The translations under genes were made by a program, and so were the position numbers. Positions 1-8,777 of a stretch of DNA of 64,000 nt are shown in pieces. This DNA comes from Caulobacter flavus. GTDB taxonomy: Bacteria > Pseudomonadota > Alphaproteobacteria > Caulobacterales > Caulobacteraceae. The stretch is taken from NCBI RefSeq assembly GCF_003722335.1, contig NZ_CP026100.1:4810001-4874000 (forward strand), read 5' to 3'. Numbering within the stretch: position 1 is the first letter of the stretch; every line of letters begins with the position of its first letter. The notes beneath the pieces are model-generated. The model did no database searches. It had not been told where the DNA came from and worked only from the letters and a program-made list of their open reading frames with translations.

Positions 1-26
1 CCTAGAGCGCCGGCCCAGGCAGTCGA

Positions 27-56
27 AGCATGGCGGCGCTGCGCGGCCGCCATGCT
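27..56 (-). terminator. Hairpin downstream of the first TonB-dependent receptor gene
   Basis: A perfect 11-bp inverted repeat (27-37 with 46-56, arms AGCATGGCGGC / GCCGCCATGCT, 8-nt loop) sits just beyond the receptor stop codon on the minus strand. No T-tract follows it, so it is a terminator-like or mRNA-stabilising hairpin rather than a classical intrinsic terminator. Confidence 0.4.
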
Positions 57-64
57 CCAGGTCG

Positions 65-3000
65 TCAGAACGCCAGTTGCAGGCCCAGGGTGAAGGACCG
101 GCCGGTGACGCCGTAGACGGCGCTGTAGTTGTAGTCGTTGCCCGACTCCGTGCCGCTGGGCAGGAACGGACCTTCGTTGTCGAACACGTTGCGCACGGTG
201 CCGAAGACGCGCAGGTCCTTGTTCTTCGGATCCGGATAGAACCGCACCGACAGGTCGTGGCGCCAGAAGGCGTCGACGTTGAGGAACAGCGGGTTGGTCA
301 CGCCCCGCGCGGCGAAGTCGGCCGCCAGGTCGTTGTCGTCCACCGCCTCGCCGATGTAGTTGGCCGTCCACTGCAGGTTCCAGTAGCGGTTGCGCCAGGC
401 CAGGCTGGCCTTGCCTTCGTGCTCGGAGGTGCCGACTTCGCCCAGATCGTCGGCCACGGTCGTGCCGTCGATGCCCGAATAGCGGGTCTCCAGCTTCAGG
501 CGGCGGCTGTAGTTGGCCCGGAAGGTGAAGTCGCCCGGCACGTTCCAGCGCTCGAGGTCGAAGCGATAGCGCAGGGCCACGTCGACGCCGCTGGCCCGCA
601 GGTCGTCGAGGTTCTCCTCCAGGTTCAGGATCCGGGTGATCTGGCCTTCGGCGTCACGGGTGATGACGTTGCAGAAGCGGTTGTCGGTCCCGCCGGCAGC
701 GCCGTAGCACTCCGACATCAGCTGGGCGTTCGACAGCGACGAGATCGCGTCGGTCACCTTGATGTCGTAGTAGTCGACGCTGAGGTCGAAGCCGTGCAGG
801 AACGACGGCTGCAGCACGAAACCCACCGTCAGGGTGTCGGCGGTCTCTTCCTTCAGGTCGACATTGCCGCCGTTGGGCGCGTTGACGCTGGTGACCTCGG
901 ACACGAACGAGCCGTTGGCCGCGATCGCCGCGGCGATGCCGGGGTTGGCGCGGCAGTTCTGCGCGATCTGGCCGGTGGAGCTGGCCGTCACGCCCGAACA
1001 GATGTCGACGATCGAGTCGAAGTCATCGCGGGGCGGCGAATAGAGCTCGGTCGTGTCGGGCGCGCGCTGGGCCCGGCTCCAGGCGGAGCGGAAACGCAGG
1101 CTCTTGACCGGCGCCCACTGCACGCCGCCGCGATAGCTGAGCGTGGTGCCGACGTTCTGGAGATTGTAGTGGGCGACGCGCAGCGCGCCGTCCACCTCCA
1201 GGCGGTAGGCGAACGGCATGTCCTTGAGGATCGGCGCCGAGGCTTCGACGAAGGCTTCGCTGACCTTCACCACGCCGCTGTACTCGGGGATGTAGGCGAA
1301 GTTGGTCAGGCCGTTCTGGGTCAGCTCGTCGGTGGTGGTGCGGGTCTTGTCGCGACGCAACTCGAAGCCGAAGGCCGCCTGGATCGGGCCGGCCGGCAGC
1401 TGGAACAGCTCGCCGGTCATGTGGCCCTCGACGGTGTCCTGGCGGTTCTGCGGCCGGTACCAGACGTTGGCGCGGATGTAGTCGGCCATTTCCGGCGTGA
1501 TCGAGCCGATGCCGAACAGGTTCAGCGCCACGCAGCCGTCGGCGCGAGCCGCGGCGTCCTTGCACTGCACCACCCCGGCAGAGGTGCGCTCGGCGTTGAG
1601 GGCGTTCTTGACGTTGGCCATGTTCAGGCCGTTCCGACGCACCTGGTAGCCGTCGTACTCGCCGTAGCCGTAGGTCAGGCCCCAGTCCCAATCGCCGAAC
1701 ACCTTGCCCTCGGCGCCGAGCCAGCCGCGCAGGGTGGTGCGGCGGTTGTAGATCTCGAGTTCGCCGACCTCGGTCATGCGGCGGCGGAAGCTGATCGACG
1801 AGGTCGAGGCCGAGTAGATCTGCGCCGGCACGAACGGGTTGGCCCGCGCGATGTTGCCGATCGAGAACTCGTCGTTCACGCCATAGGTGGTCGAATTGTA
1901 GAGGCCATAGGGCTCACGCACCGAGTTGGTGCTCACCCGCGAGGCCTGGAACTGTCCCCAGATCTTGAGGTTCGAGTTGACGTCGTAGACGACCTTCAAC
2001 GCGCCCGACGAGCGCTTGGCCGGGGTGATCAGGGTGCCGTTGTCGCGCGTCTCGTAGCCGTTCACCGCAGTCACGAAGTTCTGCTTCAGGCCGCCTTCGT
2101 CGTAGTAGAAGCTGGAGCTGCGGAAGCGGCCGCCCGGCGTGTAGGTCGACAGGTCGGGACCCGAGACGGTGTTGGTCGTCGGGTCGTAGGCCACCGACTG
2201 GGTCGCCCACTTGCGGTCGGTGGCGTTCAGGGCGTCCTGCTTCTCGTAGGTCGCGCCGGCCATGACGTAGAGCTTGTCGTCGAAGAACCGCTTGCCCGCG
2301 CCCACCGAATACTCGGTGCTGCTGCCGCCGCCCGCGTCGGTCACGCCGGCCACGACCCGCGCCTTCACGCCGTCGAGCTTGGTGGTGGTGATGATGTTGA
2401 CGACGCCGGAGATGGCGTCCGAACCGTAGACGGCCGAGGCGCCGCCGGTGCTGATCTCGACGCGGTCGACGAAGAACTGCGGGATGGAGCTGAGGCTCAC
2501 CGCGTTCATGTTGCCGGCGTTCGACACGGTGCGGTGGCCGTCGATCAGGGTCAGGGTGCGGTTCTGGCCCAGGCTGCGCAGGCTGACGGTGGACAGGCCG
2601 TTGTCCTGCACCGCCGACTGGCTGGTCGACAGGTTCACGCCGATATCGACGCCCGGCAGGTCGGTCAGGGCTTCGGCGATGTCGACATAGCCGCTTTCCA
2701 GCAGGTCCTCGCGCTCGACCTCGACGATCGGCGACGGGCTGTCGAAGGTGGTGCGGCGCAGGCGCGAGCCGGTCACCACGACTTCCTCAACCTCGACAGC
2801 AGGGCCTTGATCTACGGTCTGGAAGGACGCCGGCTGCACCGAGGCGGTCGGCGTCGCGCCCGGGGCGCGGACGATCAGGGCGCCGGCGCCGTCCTCGACC
2901 ACTTCCAGGCCGGCCGAACCGGCCAGGCGGCGAGCGGCCTCCAGCGGCGTGTACTTGCCCACCACGGCGGCCGAACGGCGGCCCGAGACGGTCTTGGGCG

Positions 3001-3178
3001 AGAACAGGATGTTGGTCCCCGTCTCCTTGCCCAGTTCGCGCAGCGCCTTGTCCAGCGACTGCGCCTGCACGTCCACCGTCACGGTCTGGCCCAAAGCCGC
3101 CCCGGCCGTCAGCAGAACGCCCACGGCCGCCGATCCGGCCAGCATCCGGCGCAGGCGGCCGTCTTTCCCCATCGTCAT
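65..3178 (-). CDS. TonB-dependent outer-membrane receptor with STN signalling domain
   Basis: A 1037-residue outer-membrane receptor. After a signal peptide (about residues 1-30, ending AALGQ) comes a secretin/TonB short N-terminal (STN) domain at about residues 33-103, then a plug domain opening with VEEVVVTGSRLRR and a long C-terminal beta-barrel ending in aromatic-rich strands (LGLQLAF). STN domains are known to contact FecR-type anti-sigma proteins, and a FecR gene and a FecI gene lie immediately upstream on the same strand. The receptor is therefore likely the transported-ligand sensor of a cell-surface signalling system. The ligand is not evident: an iron chelate is the classical case, but Caulobacter relatives also use such systems for other substrates. 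A second ATG lies two codons downstream of the chosen start. Confidence 0.9.
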   Translation of the reverse strand: MTMGKDGRLRRMLAGSAAVGVLLTAGAALGQTVTVDVQAQSLDKALRELGKETGTNILFSPKTVSGRRSAAVVGKYTPLEAARRLAGSAGLEVVEDGAGALIVRAPGATPTASVQPASFQTVDQGPAVEVEEVVVTGSRLRRTTFDSPSPIVEVEREDLLESGYVDIAEALTDLPGVDIGVNLSTSQSAVQDNGLSTVSLRSLGQNRTLTLIDGHRTVSNAGNMNAVSLSSIPQFFVDRVEISTGGASAVYGSDAISGVVNIITTTKLDGVKARVVAGVTDAGGGSSTEYSVGAGKRFFDDKLYVMAGATYEKQDALNATDRKWATQSVAYDPTTNTVSGPDLSTYTPGGRFRSSSFYYDEGGLKQNFVTAVNGYETRDNGTLITPAKRSSGALKVVYDVNSNLKIWGQFQASRVSTNSVREPYGLYNSTTYGVNDEFSIGNIARANPFVPAQIYSASTSSISFRRRMTEVGELEIYNRRTTLRGWLGAEGKVFGDWDWGLTYGYGEYDGYQVRRNGLNMANVKNALNAERTSAGVVQCKDAAARADGCVALNLFGIGSITPEMADYIRANVWYRPQNRQDTVEGHMTGELFQLPAGPIQAAFGFELRRDKTRTTTDELTQNGLTNFAYIPEYSGVVKVSEAFVEASAPILKDMPFAYRLEVDGALRVAHYNLQNVGTTLSYRGGVQWAPVKSLRFRSAWSRAQRAPDTTELYSPPRDDFDSIVDICSGVTASSTGQIAQNCRANPGIAAAIAANGSFVSEVTSVNAPNGGNVDLKEETADTLTVGFVLQPSFLHGFDLSVDYYDIKVTDAISSLSNAQLMSECYGAAGGTDNRFCNVITRDAEGQITRILNLEENLDDLRASGVDVALRYRFDLERWNVPGDFTFRANYSRRLKLETRYSGIDGTTVADDLGEVGTSEHEGKASLAWRNRYWNLQWTANYIGEAVDDNDLAADFAARGVTNPLFLNVDAFWRHDLSVRFYPDPKNKDLRVFGTVRNVFDNEGPFLPSGTESGNDYNYSAVYGVTGRSFTLGLQLAF

Positions 3179-3283
3179 GAAATTCTAGTCCCCTCTCGGC
3201 CCGACGTTTTCGGGCTTAAGAGGCCTGACGACGGAGGTCGATTTTTCCTCAGCAACTTTTTTCGAGCGGCCTGGACGACCGGT

Positions 3284-4243
3284 TCATGCCCCGCCGCGCG
3301 GCTCGATCAGCAGGCCGCCGCCATTGGCGCGGACGTCCAGATCGAGCAGGGTCGCCACCGAGCGGGCGAAGGCCTCGTTGTCGCCGGCCTTGTAGACGCC
3401 GCTGATCCGCAGGCCTTCCAGCGCCGGATCCGCCAGTTCGATGCGACGGCGGCTGTAGCGGTTCATCTCGGCCAGGGCCTCGGCCAGGGTCTGGTCGTCG
3501 AACACCGCCTGGCCGAAACGCCACGCCGTGGCCGACTGCACGTCGGCGACTTCCCGGCGCGCGGGCCCCTGCCCCTCGGCGATCACGCGCTGGCCGGCCG
3601 AGGCGGTGATGCGACCCGACGGCTGGCCGGGGGTCATGACCAGCACCTGGCCCTCGACCGCCACCACCGACACCGCCCGCGACAGCACCGAGACCCCGAA
3701 CGCGTCGCCGCCGTCGCCGACGATCTCGCGGCCCTCCGCCGCCACGACGAACGGACGGCTCGGATCGCGAGCGGCGCGGAAGAAGGCCCTGCCCTTGTCC
3801 AGGCCCGCCCGCCGCTGGCGGCCGTCGATGCGGACGCTGAGCCGGCTGTCGGCGTCGAGCAGCACCGACGAGCCGTCGTCCAGGTGCAGGGTCCGCGTCT
3901 CGCCCACGCCCGTGGCGTAGACCTCCGGCGCGAAGGCCATCCAGCCCAGGCCGACGGCCGAGACGCCCACGCCGGCCAGCACCGCGCGGCGGGCCAGGCG
4001 CGCCGGCGTGCGCTGCGTGGTCGCGGCGATCTTCGGATCATGGCGCAGGGCGCCGGCCAGCTCCCAGGTCGAGGTCAGGGCGTCGAAGGTGGTGCGATGG
4101 TCTTCGGACCGGTCCAGCCAGGCCTTGAAGCCGGCCTCGTCGTCAGGCGTGCGCGAGTCGCTGCGCAGGCGCGCAAGCCAGTCGGCCGCTTGCCGCCGGA
4201 CGGCTTCCAGATCGCGCTCCGGCTTCACCACGTCTCGGTCCAT
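3284..4243 (-). CDS. FecR-family anti-sigma / sigma-regulator protein
   Basis: A 319-residue FecR-like inner-membrane regulator. The N-terminal cytoplasmic part (about residues 10-60, with RQAADWLARLRSD and GFKAWLDRSEDHR) matches the DUF4880 sigma-binding region. A single membrane segment follows near residues 90-110 (AVLAGVGVSAVGLGWMAF), then the periplasmic FecR domain (VGETRTLHLDDGSSVLLDADSRL). The C-terminal end resembles the STN-like DUF4974 domain. It starts inside the end of the sigma-factor gene (19-nt overlap), so the two are translationally coupled. Its expected role is to relay the receptor STN signal to the FecI-type factor. Confidence 0.9.
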   Translation of the reverse strand: MDRDVVKPERDLEAVRRQAADWLARLRSDSRTPDDEAGFKAWLDRSEDHRTTFDALTSTWELAGALRHDPKIAATTQRTPARLARRAVLAGVGVSAVGLGWMAFAPEVYATGVGETRTLHLDDGSSVLLDADSRLSVRIDGRQRRAGLDKGRAFFRAARDPSRPFVVAAEGREIVGDGGDAFGVSVLSRAVSVVAVEGQVLVMTPGQPSGRITASAGQRVIAEGQGPARREVADVQSATAWRFGQAVFDDQTLAEALAEMNRYSRRRIELADPALEGLRISGVYKAGDNEAFARSVATLLDLDVRANGGGLLIEPRGGA

Positions 4244-4698
4244 TTCGTCAGGAACAGGGCCGCCTTGGCCACGTGCTTTTCGACCGCGCTGACCGTGATG
4301 CCCAGGCGCTCGGCGATCTCCCGATACTTCAGCCCTTCCAGCCGGTGAAGCAAAAAGACTTCGCGCGTTCGCGGACTGAGCCGCGCCAACCCTAGTTTGA
4401 GGCGAGCCAGGCGCTCGCGCGCCCGCAGGACCTCGTCCTGGAGGGGGCCCGTGTCGGCCAGGGCGTCCTCGACGAAATCGAGATTCTCTTCGGGACGACG
4501 GGCGCGCTGACGGCGCTCGTCGATCGCCAGGTTGACCGCGGCGCGGGCGACGAAGCCTTCCGGATTGATCAGCGTGTTGGCGCGCCGGTATTCCAGCATG
4601 CGCACCATCGCCGACTGCACGACGTCCTCGGCGCCCGAAGGATCACGGGTGATCCGCGTGATCCGGCGCACGAGCCCGCGCCATCCCTCGTCCTTCAA
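4225..4698 (-). CDS. ECF RNA polymerase sigma factor, FecI-like
   Basis: A 157-residue ECF sigma factor. Region 2 is visible as DPSGAEDVVQSAMVRMLEYR, and region 4 as LSPRTREVFLLHRLEGLKYREIAERLGITVSAVEKHVAKA, a classic helix-turn-helix. The start used is TTG at 4698, after a GAGGCGAG purine stretch. The N-terminus is slightly short compared with the 165-175 residues usual for the family, so an upstream non-ATG start cannot be excluded. It is the first gene of the sigma/anti-sigma/receptor unit and probably directs transcription of the receptor gene. Confidence 0.88.
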   Translation of the reverse strand: MKDEGWRGLVRRITRITRDPSGAEDVVQSAMVRMLEYRRANTLINPEGFVARAAVNLAIDERRQRARRPEENLDFVEDALADTGPLQDEVLRARERLARLKLGLARLSPRTREVFLLHRLEGLKYREIAERLGITVSAVEKHVAKAALFLTKWTETW

Positions 4699-4939
4699 AA
4701 CCGCTCGCCTCTGCCCGCCCTCGGTGGCGCGCTTCTTCTGTTCCGGTGCGCCGTGCCGTCAACGGCCTAGCTCTGCAAGCGGACGCCCGCCGCGTCAACT
4801 GCCCGCCATGCAGGCGCCGAAATAGCCGAGCAAAGACAATGCGCAGACGTCGCGCAACCTCAGATCGGAATGGTTTCGCATTGCAACGAGCGCGCGCCGA
4901 GGCCAACCTTGGCTACCCAGATCAGTGAGGAGTTCGTCG

Positions 4940-5740
4940 ATGTCCCAAGCCGTGCGCTCGATCCTGGTGGCCACCGATCTGGCCCCGCGCAGCGACCGGG
5001 CCGTCGATCGGGCCCTGGAACTGGGCCGCGAGTGGAACGCCGACGTCCACGTGGTCCACGCCATCGAACGCGACGCCCCGACCACGGCGCTGGACGTGCG
5101 TCGGGTTCTCCCCGATCCGGGCGCCAAGGCCAGTGTGAGCCTGCCCTATGGCCCCGCGCCGAAGGCCATAACCGACACCGCGCGCGAACGGGGAGTCGAC
5201 CTGCTGGTCACCGGCGTCGCCCGCTACAACGACCTTGGCGACTACCTGCTGGGAACGGCCGTGGACCACGTCGTGCGCGAGGCCCCCTGCCCGGTGCTGG
5301 TCGTCAAGCAGAGGGCGCACGGCCCCTACCAGCGCCTGCTGATCGCCACCGACTTCTCGAAGGGCGCCAGGGCGGCGCTGCTCGGCGCGGCGGCGCTGTT
5401 CCCGGACGCCCGGCTTCACCTGGTCCACGCCTATCACGTGCCGTTCGAGAGCCGCATCAAGTCAGACGACGTCCGCGACATCGCCCGCTCAGAAGCGCAG
5501 GGAAAGCTCGACGCCCTGCTGGCGGACCTCCCGGAGGACCTGCGCGCCCGTATCGAGCCGCACCTGGCGGCGGGCGAGCCCGGGGCGGTCCTCGATCAGG
5601 TCGCCCGCGACGTCTGGCCAGACCTCGTGGTGATCGGCGCGCGCGGGATCAGCGGCCTGGTGCAGGCAGCCCTCGGCAGCGTCGCCTCGACGCTGCTGCA
5701 GCGCATTCCCGTCGACACGCTGGTGATCAAGGAAGGCTAG
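4940..5740 (+). CDS. Universal stress protein with two tandem UspA domains
   Basis: A 266-residue cytoplasmic protein made of two UspA domains. The first begins VRSILVATDLAPRSDRAVDRA; the second begins RLLIATDFSKGARAA near residue 132. Each ends with the beta-strand VLVVKQ or TLVIKEG. The second domain has the nucleotide-loop pattern G-x2-G-x9-G-S (GARGISGLVQAALGS), suggesting ATP binding. The ATG at 4940 is chosen because GTGAGGAG lies 7 nt upstream; an in-frame GTG at 4925 overlaps that ribosome site. The stop codon shares a CTAG with the stop of the convergent mrpG gene. Proximity to the Mrp operon suggests a general stress setting, but no regulatory link is shown. Confidence 0.9.
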   Translation: MSQAVRSILVATDLAPRSDRAVDRALELGREWNADVHVVHAIERDAPTTALDVRRVLPDPGAKASVSLPYGPAPKAITDTARERGVDLLVTGVARYNDLGDYLLGTAVDHVVREAPCPVLVVKQRAHGPYQRLLIATDFSKGARAALLGAAALFPDARLHLVHAYHVPFESRIKSDDVRDIARSEAQGKLDALLADLPEDLRARIEPHLAAGEPGAVLDQVARDVWPDLVVIGARGISGLVQAALGSVASTLLQRIPVDTLVIKEG

Positions 5741-6081
5741 GTGTCGTCCGACGTCTCCTCGCGCGTGAACTCGGTGCGATCGCGGAACAGCGCCGCGCGA
5801 CCCAGCAGGATCAGGGTCACGGGGGTGGTCACCGTCAGGAAGACGCCGATCAGCAGCTCCCTGGGCATGAACCGCCCCTCGACCAGGGTGAAGAACAGGA
5901 TCGAGGCGGCGACGATCAGGGCCATGCCCAGCGTCGCGCCCAGGGTCGGGGCATGCACCCGCTCGTAGAAGGTCCTGAAGCTGCAAAGGCCGACCGCGCC
6001 CAGGAAGGACAGCGCCGCCCCGGCCAGGGCCAGCAGGCCCACGGCCACGCAGGCCCAGGCGGGCAGGTCCGGGGGCGTCAT
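5737..6081 (-). CDS. mrpG: Mrp-type cation/proton antiporter subunit G
   Basis: A 114-residue membrane protein with three hydrophobic helices and the family signature FRTFYERVHAPTLGATLG between helices 1 and 2. It is the last gene of the Mrp operon; its ATG at 6081 overlaps the mrpF stop by 4 nt. MrpG is an essential small subunit of the hetero-oligomeric Na+(K+)/H+ antiporter in the inner membrane. Confidence 0.95.
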   Translation of the reverse strand: MTPPDLPAWACVAVGLLALAGAALSFLGAVGLCSFRTFYERVHAPTLGATLGMALIVAASILFFTLVEGRFMPRELLIGVFLTVTTPVTLILLGRAALFRDRTEFTREETSDDT

Positions 6082-6359
6082 TCGATCACCTCGCCGCGCA
6101 TCAGGAACTTGGCCAGGGCCACGGTGGCGGCGAAGCCCAGCATGCCGATGAGCAGCGCCGCATAGAAATAGATCGTCCCGCCGGTGCGCACGCCGAACAC
6201 CAGCAGCAACAGCATGCCGTTGAGATAGAGGGTGTCGAGGCCCAGAACCCGGTCCTGGGCGCGAGGGCCGCGCACCGCGCGCCATGCGGCCAGCGCCATG
6301 GCGGCCGCCAGCAGCGCCTGGGCCCCGGTCAGGCACCAGAACAGGATGGCCTGGCTCAT
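6078..6359 (-). CDS. mrpF: Mrp-type cation/proton antiporter subunit F
   Basis: A 93-residue protein with three transmembrane segments and the conserved RVLGLDTLYLNGMLLLLVFG stretch of the MnhF/PhaF family. It overlaps mrpE and mrpG by 4 nt at its two ends, consistent with coupled translation within the Mrp operon. Length matches the family. Confidence 0.95.
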   Translation of the reverse strand: MSQAILFWCLTGAQALLAAAMALAAWRAVRGPRAQDRVLGLDTLYLNGMLLLLVFGVRTGGTIYFYAALLIGMLGFAATVALAKFLMRGEVIE

Positions 6360-6847
6360 TCGAAGATCTCCATCAGGCGGCGCTCGTAGCGATCCTTGAT
6401 CAGGCGGATCCAGTCGTCCTCCTCGACCAGGTCCAGCACGTGCAGCAGCAGGCGGCCGGTGGCGCTGTCGTACTCGACCCACAGCGTGCCGGGTGTCGCC
6501 GTCAGGATCACGGCCAGCACCGCCAGGGCGTAGCGGTCCTTCAGGTCGAGCGGCACGTGGATGAAGCCGGACCGGCGCTCGTGCGCCCGCCGGCCCAGGA
6601 TGATCGCCGAAACCGCCCAGTTGGACCGCAGAACGTCGACCACGACGCAGCCGGCCAGGGCGGCGATGGTCCAGGGCGAACGGATGCGGATGGTCTGGGC
6701 GTCGAGCGCTCGCATCACCTGGGGCGTGGCCAGCGCCAGCACGGCCGCCAGGGCGATCGACGGCGGCTCGACCGAACCGCTCATCAGCAGCGAGGTCACG
6801 AACAGGCCCAGCGCCAGGAGAGGATGAGGAAACAGCGCGCGGATCAT
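6356..6847 (-). CDS. mrpE: Mrp-type cation/proton antiporter subunit E
   Basis: A 163-residue protein with N-terminal hydrophobic helices and the MnhE signature LTATPGTLWVEYD followed by HVLDLVEEDDW. The ATG at 6847 is chosen because it overlaps the mrpD stop by 4 nt like the other junctions of this operon. The frame is open further upstream, but that would run deep into mrpD. It is a structural subunit of the antiporter. Confidence 0.94.
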   Translation of the reverse strand: MIRALFPHPLLALGLFVTSLLMSGSVEPPSIALAAVLALATPQVMRALDAQTIRIRSPWTIAALAGCVVVDVLRSNWAVSAIILGRRAHERRSGFIHVPLDLKDRYALAVLAVILTATPGTLWVEYDSATGRLLLHVLDLVEEDDWIRLIKDRYERRLMEIFE

Positions 6848-8436
6848 GGCGCGGCTCCCAGCACGGCGCGGATATAGGCGTCGGGACGACCCAGCCACTC
6901 GGCGGTGTGCTCGGCGAACCCGAGCCCGGCGCCGCCGAAGACCGCCAGCAGCACGCAGGCCGCCAGCAGCCCGCCCATGCCGACAAGTTCGGCCGCGCCG
7001 ACCACCAGTTCGGGCGCGTCCTCGTCACGGGCCCAGAGGGCGCCGACGCCCAGGCGGGTCAGGCCGATCAGCCCGCCCAGGCTGGAGAGCGACAGGCCGA
7101 CGATCACGGCTATGCTGGCCGGCGCGACCGAGCGCGCCAGGGCGTCCAGCATGGCCAGCTTGCCGACGAAGCCCGACAGCGGCGGCAGGCCGGCGATCAT
7201 CAGGGTGCAGATCAGGAACGCGCCGCCCAGGGCCGCGACGGCGGCGGGGATGACGAGGCCAGGCTCGTTGCGCTCGTCGTCGTCGAACGGATCGCGATAT
7301 TCGTCGTCGAACACCGCCCGCTCGCGCTGGCCGCCGGAATCCACGCCCCTTTGCAGCACCTCGGCCAGCAGGAACATCGCGCCGCAGGCCAGGGTCGAGC
7401 CGATCAGGTAGAACAGCGCGCCGCCCAGCACCGCCTGGTCGCCGACCCCGGCCACGGCCAGGATCGTGCCGGACGAGACCATCACCGCATAGGCGCCGGC
7501 GCGCGACAGGTCGCGGGCGGCGACCAGGCCCAGGGTCCCGAACGCCAGGGTCGCCAGGCCCATGACCAGCAGCCACTGCTGGCCGAAGTGTGCAGAAGCC
7601 CCCGCCGCGTCGCCGAAGGCCAGCAGGCTGAGCCGCAGCACCACATAGACCCCGACCTTGGACAGGATGGCGAAGGCCGCGGCCGACGGCGCGCTGGCCG
7701 CCGCGTAGGTGGGCGCCAGCCAGAACCCCAGGGGCCAGGCCGCGCACTTGATCAGGAAGGCCGTGCCCAGGATGGCCGCGCCGATGTGCAGCAGGCCCCG
7801 GTCGTCGGGCGCGATGGCCCGCACCTTCAGGGCGAACTCGGCCATGTTCAGCGTGCCGGTCACGCCGTACAGCAGCGACACGCCGATCAGGAACAGCAGC
7901 GAGGCCGTCAGGTTGATGGCGATGTAGGTCAGGCCCGCCCGGATGCGCGGTTCGCCCGAACCATGCAGCGCCAGGCCGTACGACGCCGCCAGCATGATCT
8001 CGAAGAAGACGAACAGGTTGAACAGGTCGCCGGTCAGGAAGGCGCCGTTGACGCCCATGATCAGGAACAGGAACAGGGCGTGGAAACGCGGCCCGGCCCG
8101 GTCCCAGCGGGCCAGGGCGAAGGCCAGGACGCCGGCGCCCAGCACGCTGGTTAGCGCCACCATCATCGCCGACAGCCGGTCGGCCACCAGCACGATGCCG
8201 AACGGCGCGGACCAGTCGCCGAGGCGATACACGCGGGCGGTGTCGCCGCCGTCGGCCGCGCCGGTCATGCTCTCGTGCAGCAGGGCCAGAGCGACCAGCA
8301 GGATGGCCGCCATGGCGGTCAGGCTGATGACGCTCTTCAGCCGCCGGCGGCGCTCGTCGAACAGCAGCATGGCCGAGGCCATGACCATCGGCAGCAGGAT
8401 CGGCAGCAGGACGAGGTGATGGTCCCAGAGGCTCAT
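6844..8436 (-). CDS. mrpD: Mrp-type cation/proton antiporter subunit D (NuoM/N-like)
   Basis: A 530-residue polytopic protein of the proton-translocating NuoL/M/N and MrpA/D superfamily. It shows the conserved helices GVNGAFLTGDLFNLFVFFEIML and FLIKCAAWPLGFWLAPTYAAA, which hold the intramembrane glutamate and lysine used in cation/proton coupling. A soluble stretch rich in acidic and arginine residues (about 375-395) interrupts the later helices. It overlaps mrpC and mrpE by 4 nt. Confidence 0.95.
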   Translation of the reverse strand: MSLWDHHLVLLPILLPMVMASAMLLFDERRRRLKSVISLTAMAAILLVALALLHESMTGAADGGDTARVYRLGDWSAPFGIVLVADRLSAMMVALTSVLGAGVLAFALARWDRAGPRFHALFLFLIMGVNGAFLTGDLFNLFVFFEIMLAASYGLALHGSGEPRIRAGLTYIAINLTASLLFLIGVSLLYGVTGTLNMAEFALKVRAIAPDDRGLLHIGAAILGTAFLIKCAAWPLGFWLAPTYAAASAPSAAAFAILSKVGVYVVLRLSLLAFGDAAGASAHFGQQWLLVMGLATLAFGTLGLVAARDLSRAGAYAVMVSSGTILAVAGVGDQAVLGGALFYLIGSTLACGAMFLLAEVLQRGVDSGGQRERAVFDDEYRDPFDDDERNEPGLVIPAAVAALGGAFLICTLMIAGLPPLSGFVGKLAMLDALARSVAPASIAVIVGLSLSSLGGLIGLTRLGVGALWARDEDAPELVVGAAELVGMGGLLAACVLLAVFGGAGLGFAEHTAEWLGRPDAYIRAVLGAAP

Positions 8437-8777
8437 TCGGCCGGCTCCCGTCCATCGACGTGGTCGCTGCCGGTCGCCCCGCGCGAGGCCAGCAGCACCA
8501 CCAGGAACAGGGCCGTCAGGGCGAAGCTGATGACGATGGCGGTCAGCACCAGGGCCTGGGGCGTCGGATCGGCGTAGAGCTCCGGCCGCTCTGCCCCCTT
8601 GGCGGTGATCGGCGGCATGCCCGAACGCAGGCGCCCCATCGAGAAGATGAACAGGTTCACCGCGTAGGACAGCAGCGACAGCCCCATGATCACCTGGAAG
8701 GTGCGGGGCCGCAGCAGCAGCCAGGTTCCGGCGGCGGACAGCACGCCGATGGCGGCCGCGAGCACGATCTCGATCAT
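8433..8777 (-). CDS. mrpC: Mrp-type cation/proton antiporter subunit C (NuoK-like)
   Basis: A 114-residue three-helix protein of the NuoK/MnhC family. The pattern FQVIMGLSLLSYAVNLFIFSMG, followed by a periplasmic loop and DPTPQALVLTAIVISFALTAL, is diagnostic. ATG at 8777 overlaps the stop of the fused AB gene by 4 nt, and its own stop overlaps the mrpD start. Confidence 0.95.
   Translation of the reverse strand: MIEIVLAAAIGVLSAAGTWLLLRPRTFQVIMGLSLLSYAVNLFIFSMGRLRSGMPPITAKGAERPELYADPTPQALVLTAIVISFALTALFLVVLLASRGATGSDHVDGREPAE

Noticed and set aside
3190..3240. GCCCGA-TCGGGC hairpin between FecR and the first TBDR gene as a terminator
   Set aside because: The stem is only 6 bp, there is no T-tract, and it lies within the leader of the receptor gene.
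77..4348. A 1423-codon open frame on the plus strand across the receptor and FecR genes
   Set aside because: It is antisense to well-supported genes, has H/R/V/G/A-biased composition typical of GC-rich shadow frames and shows no domain.
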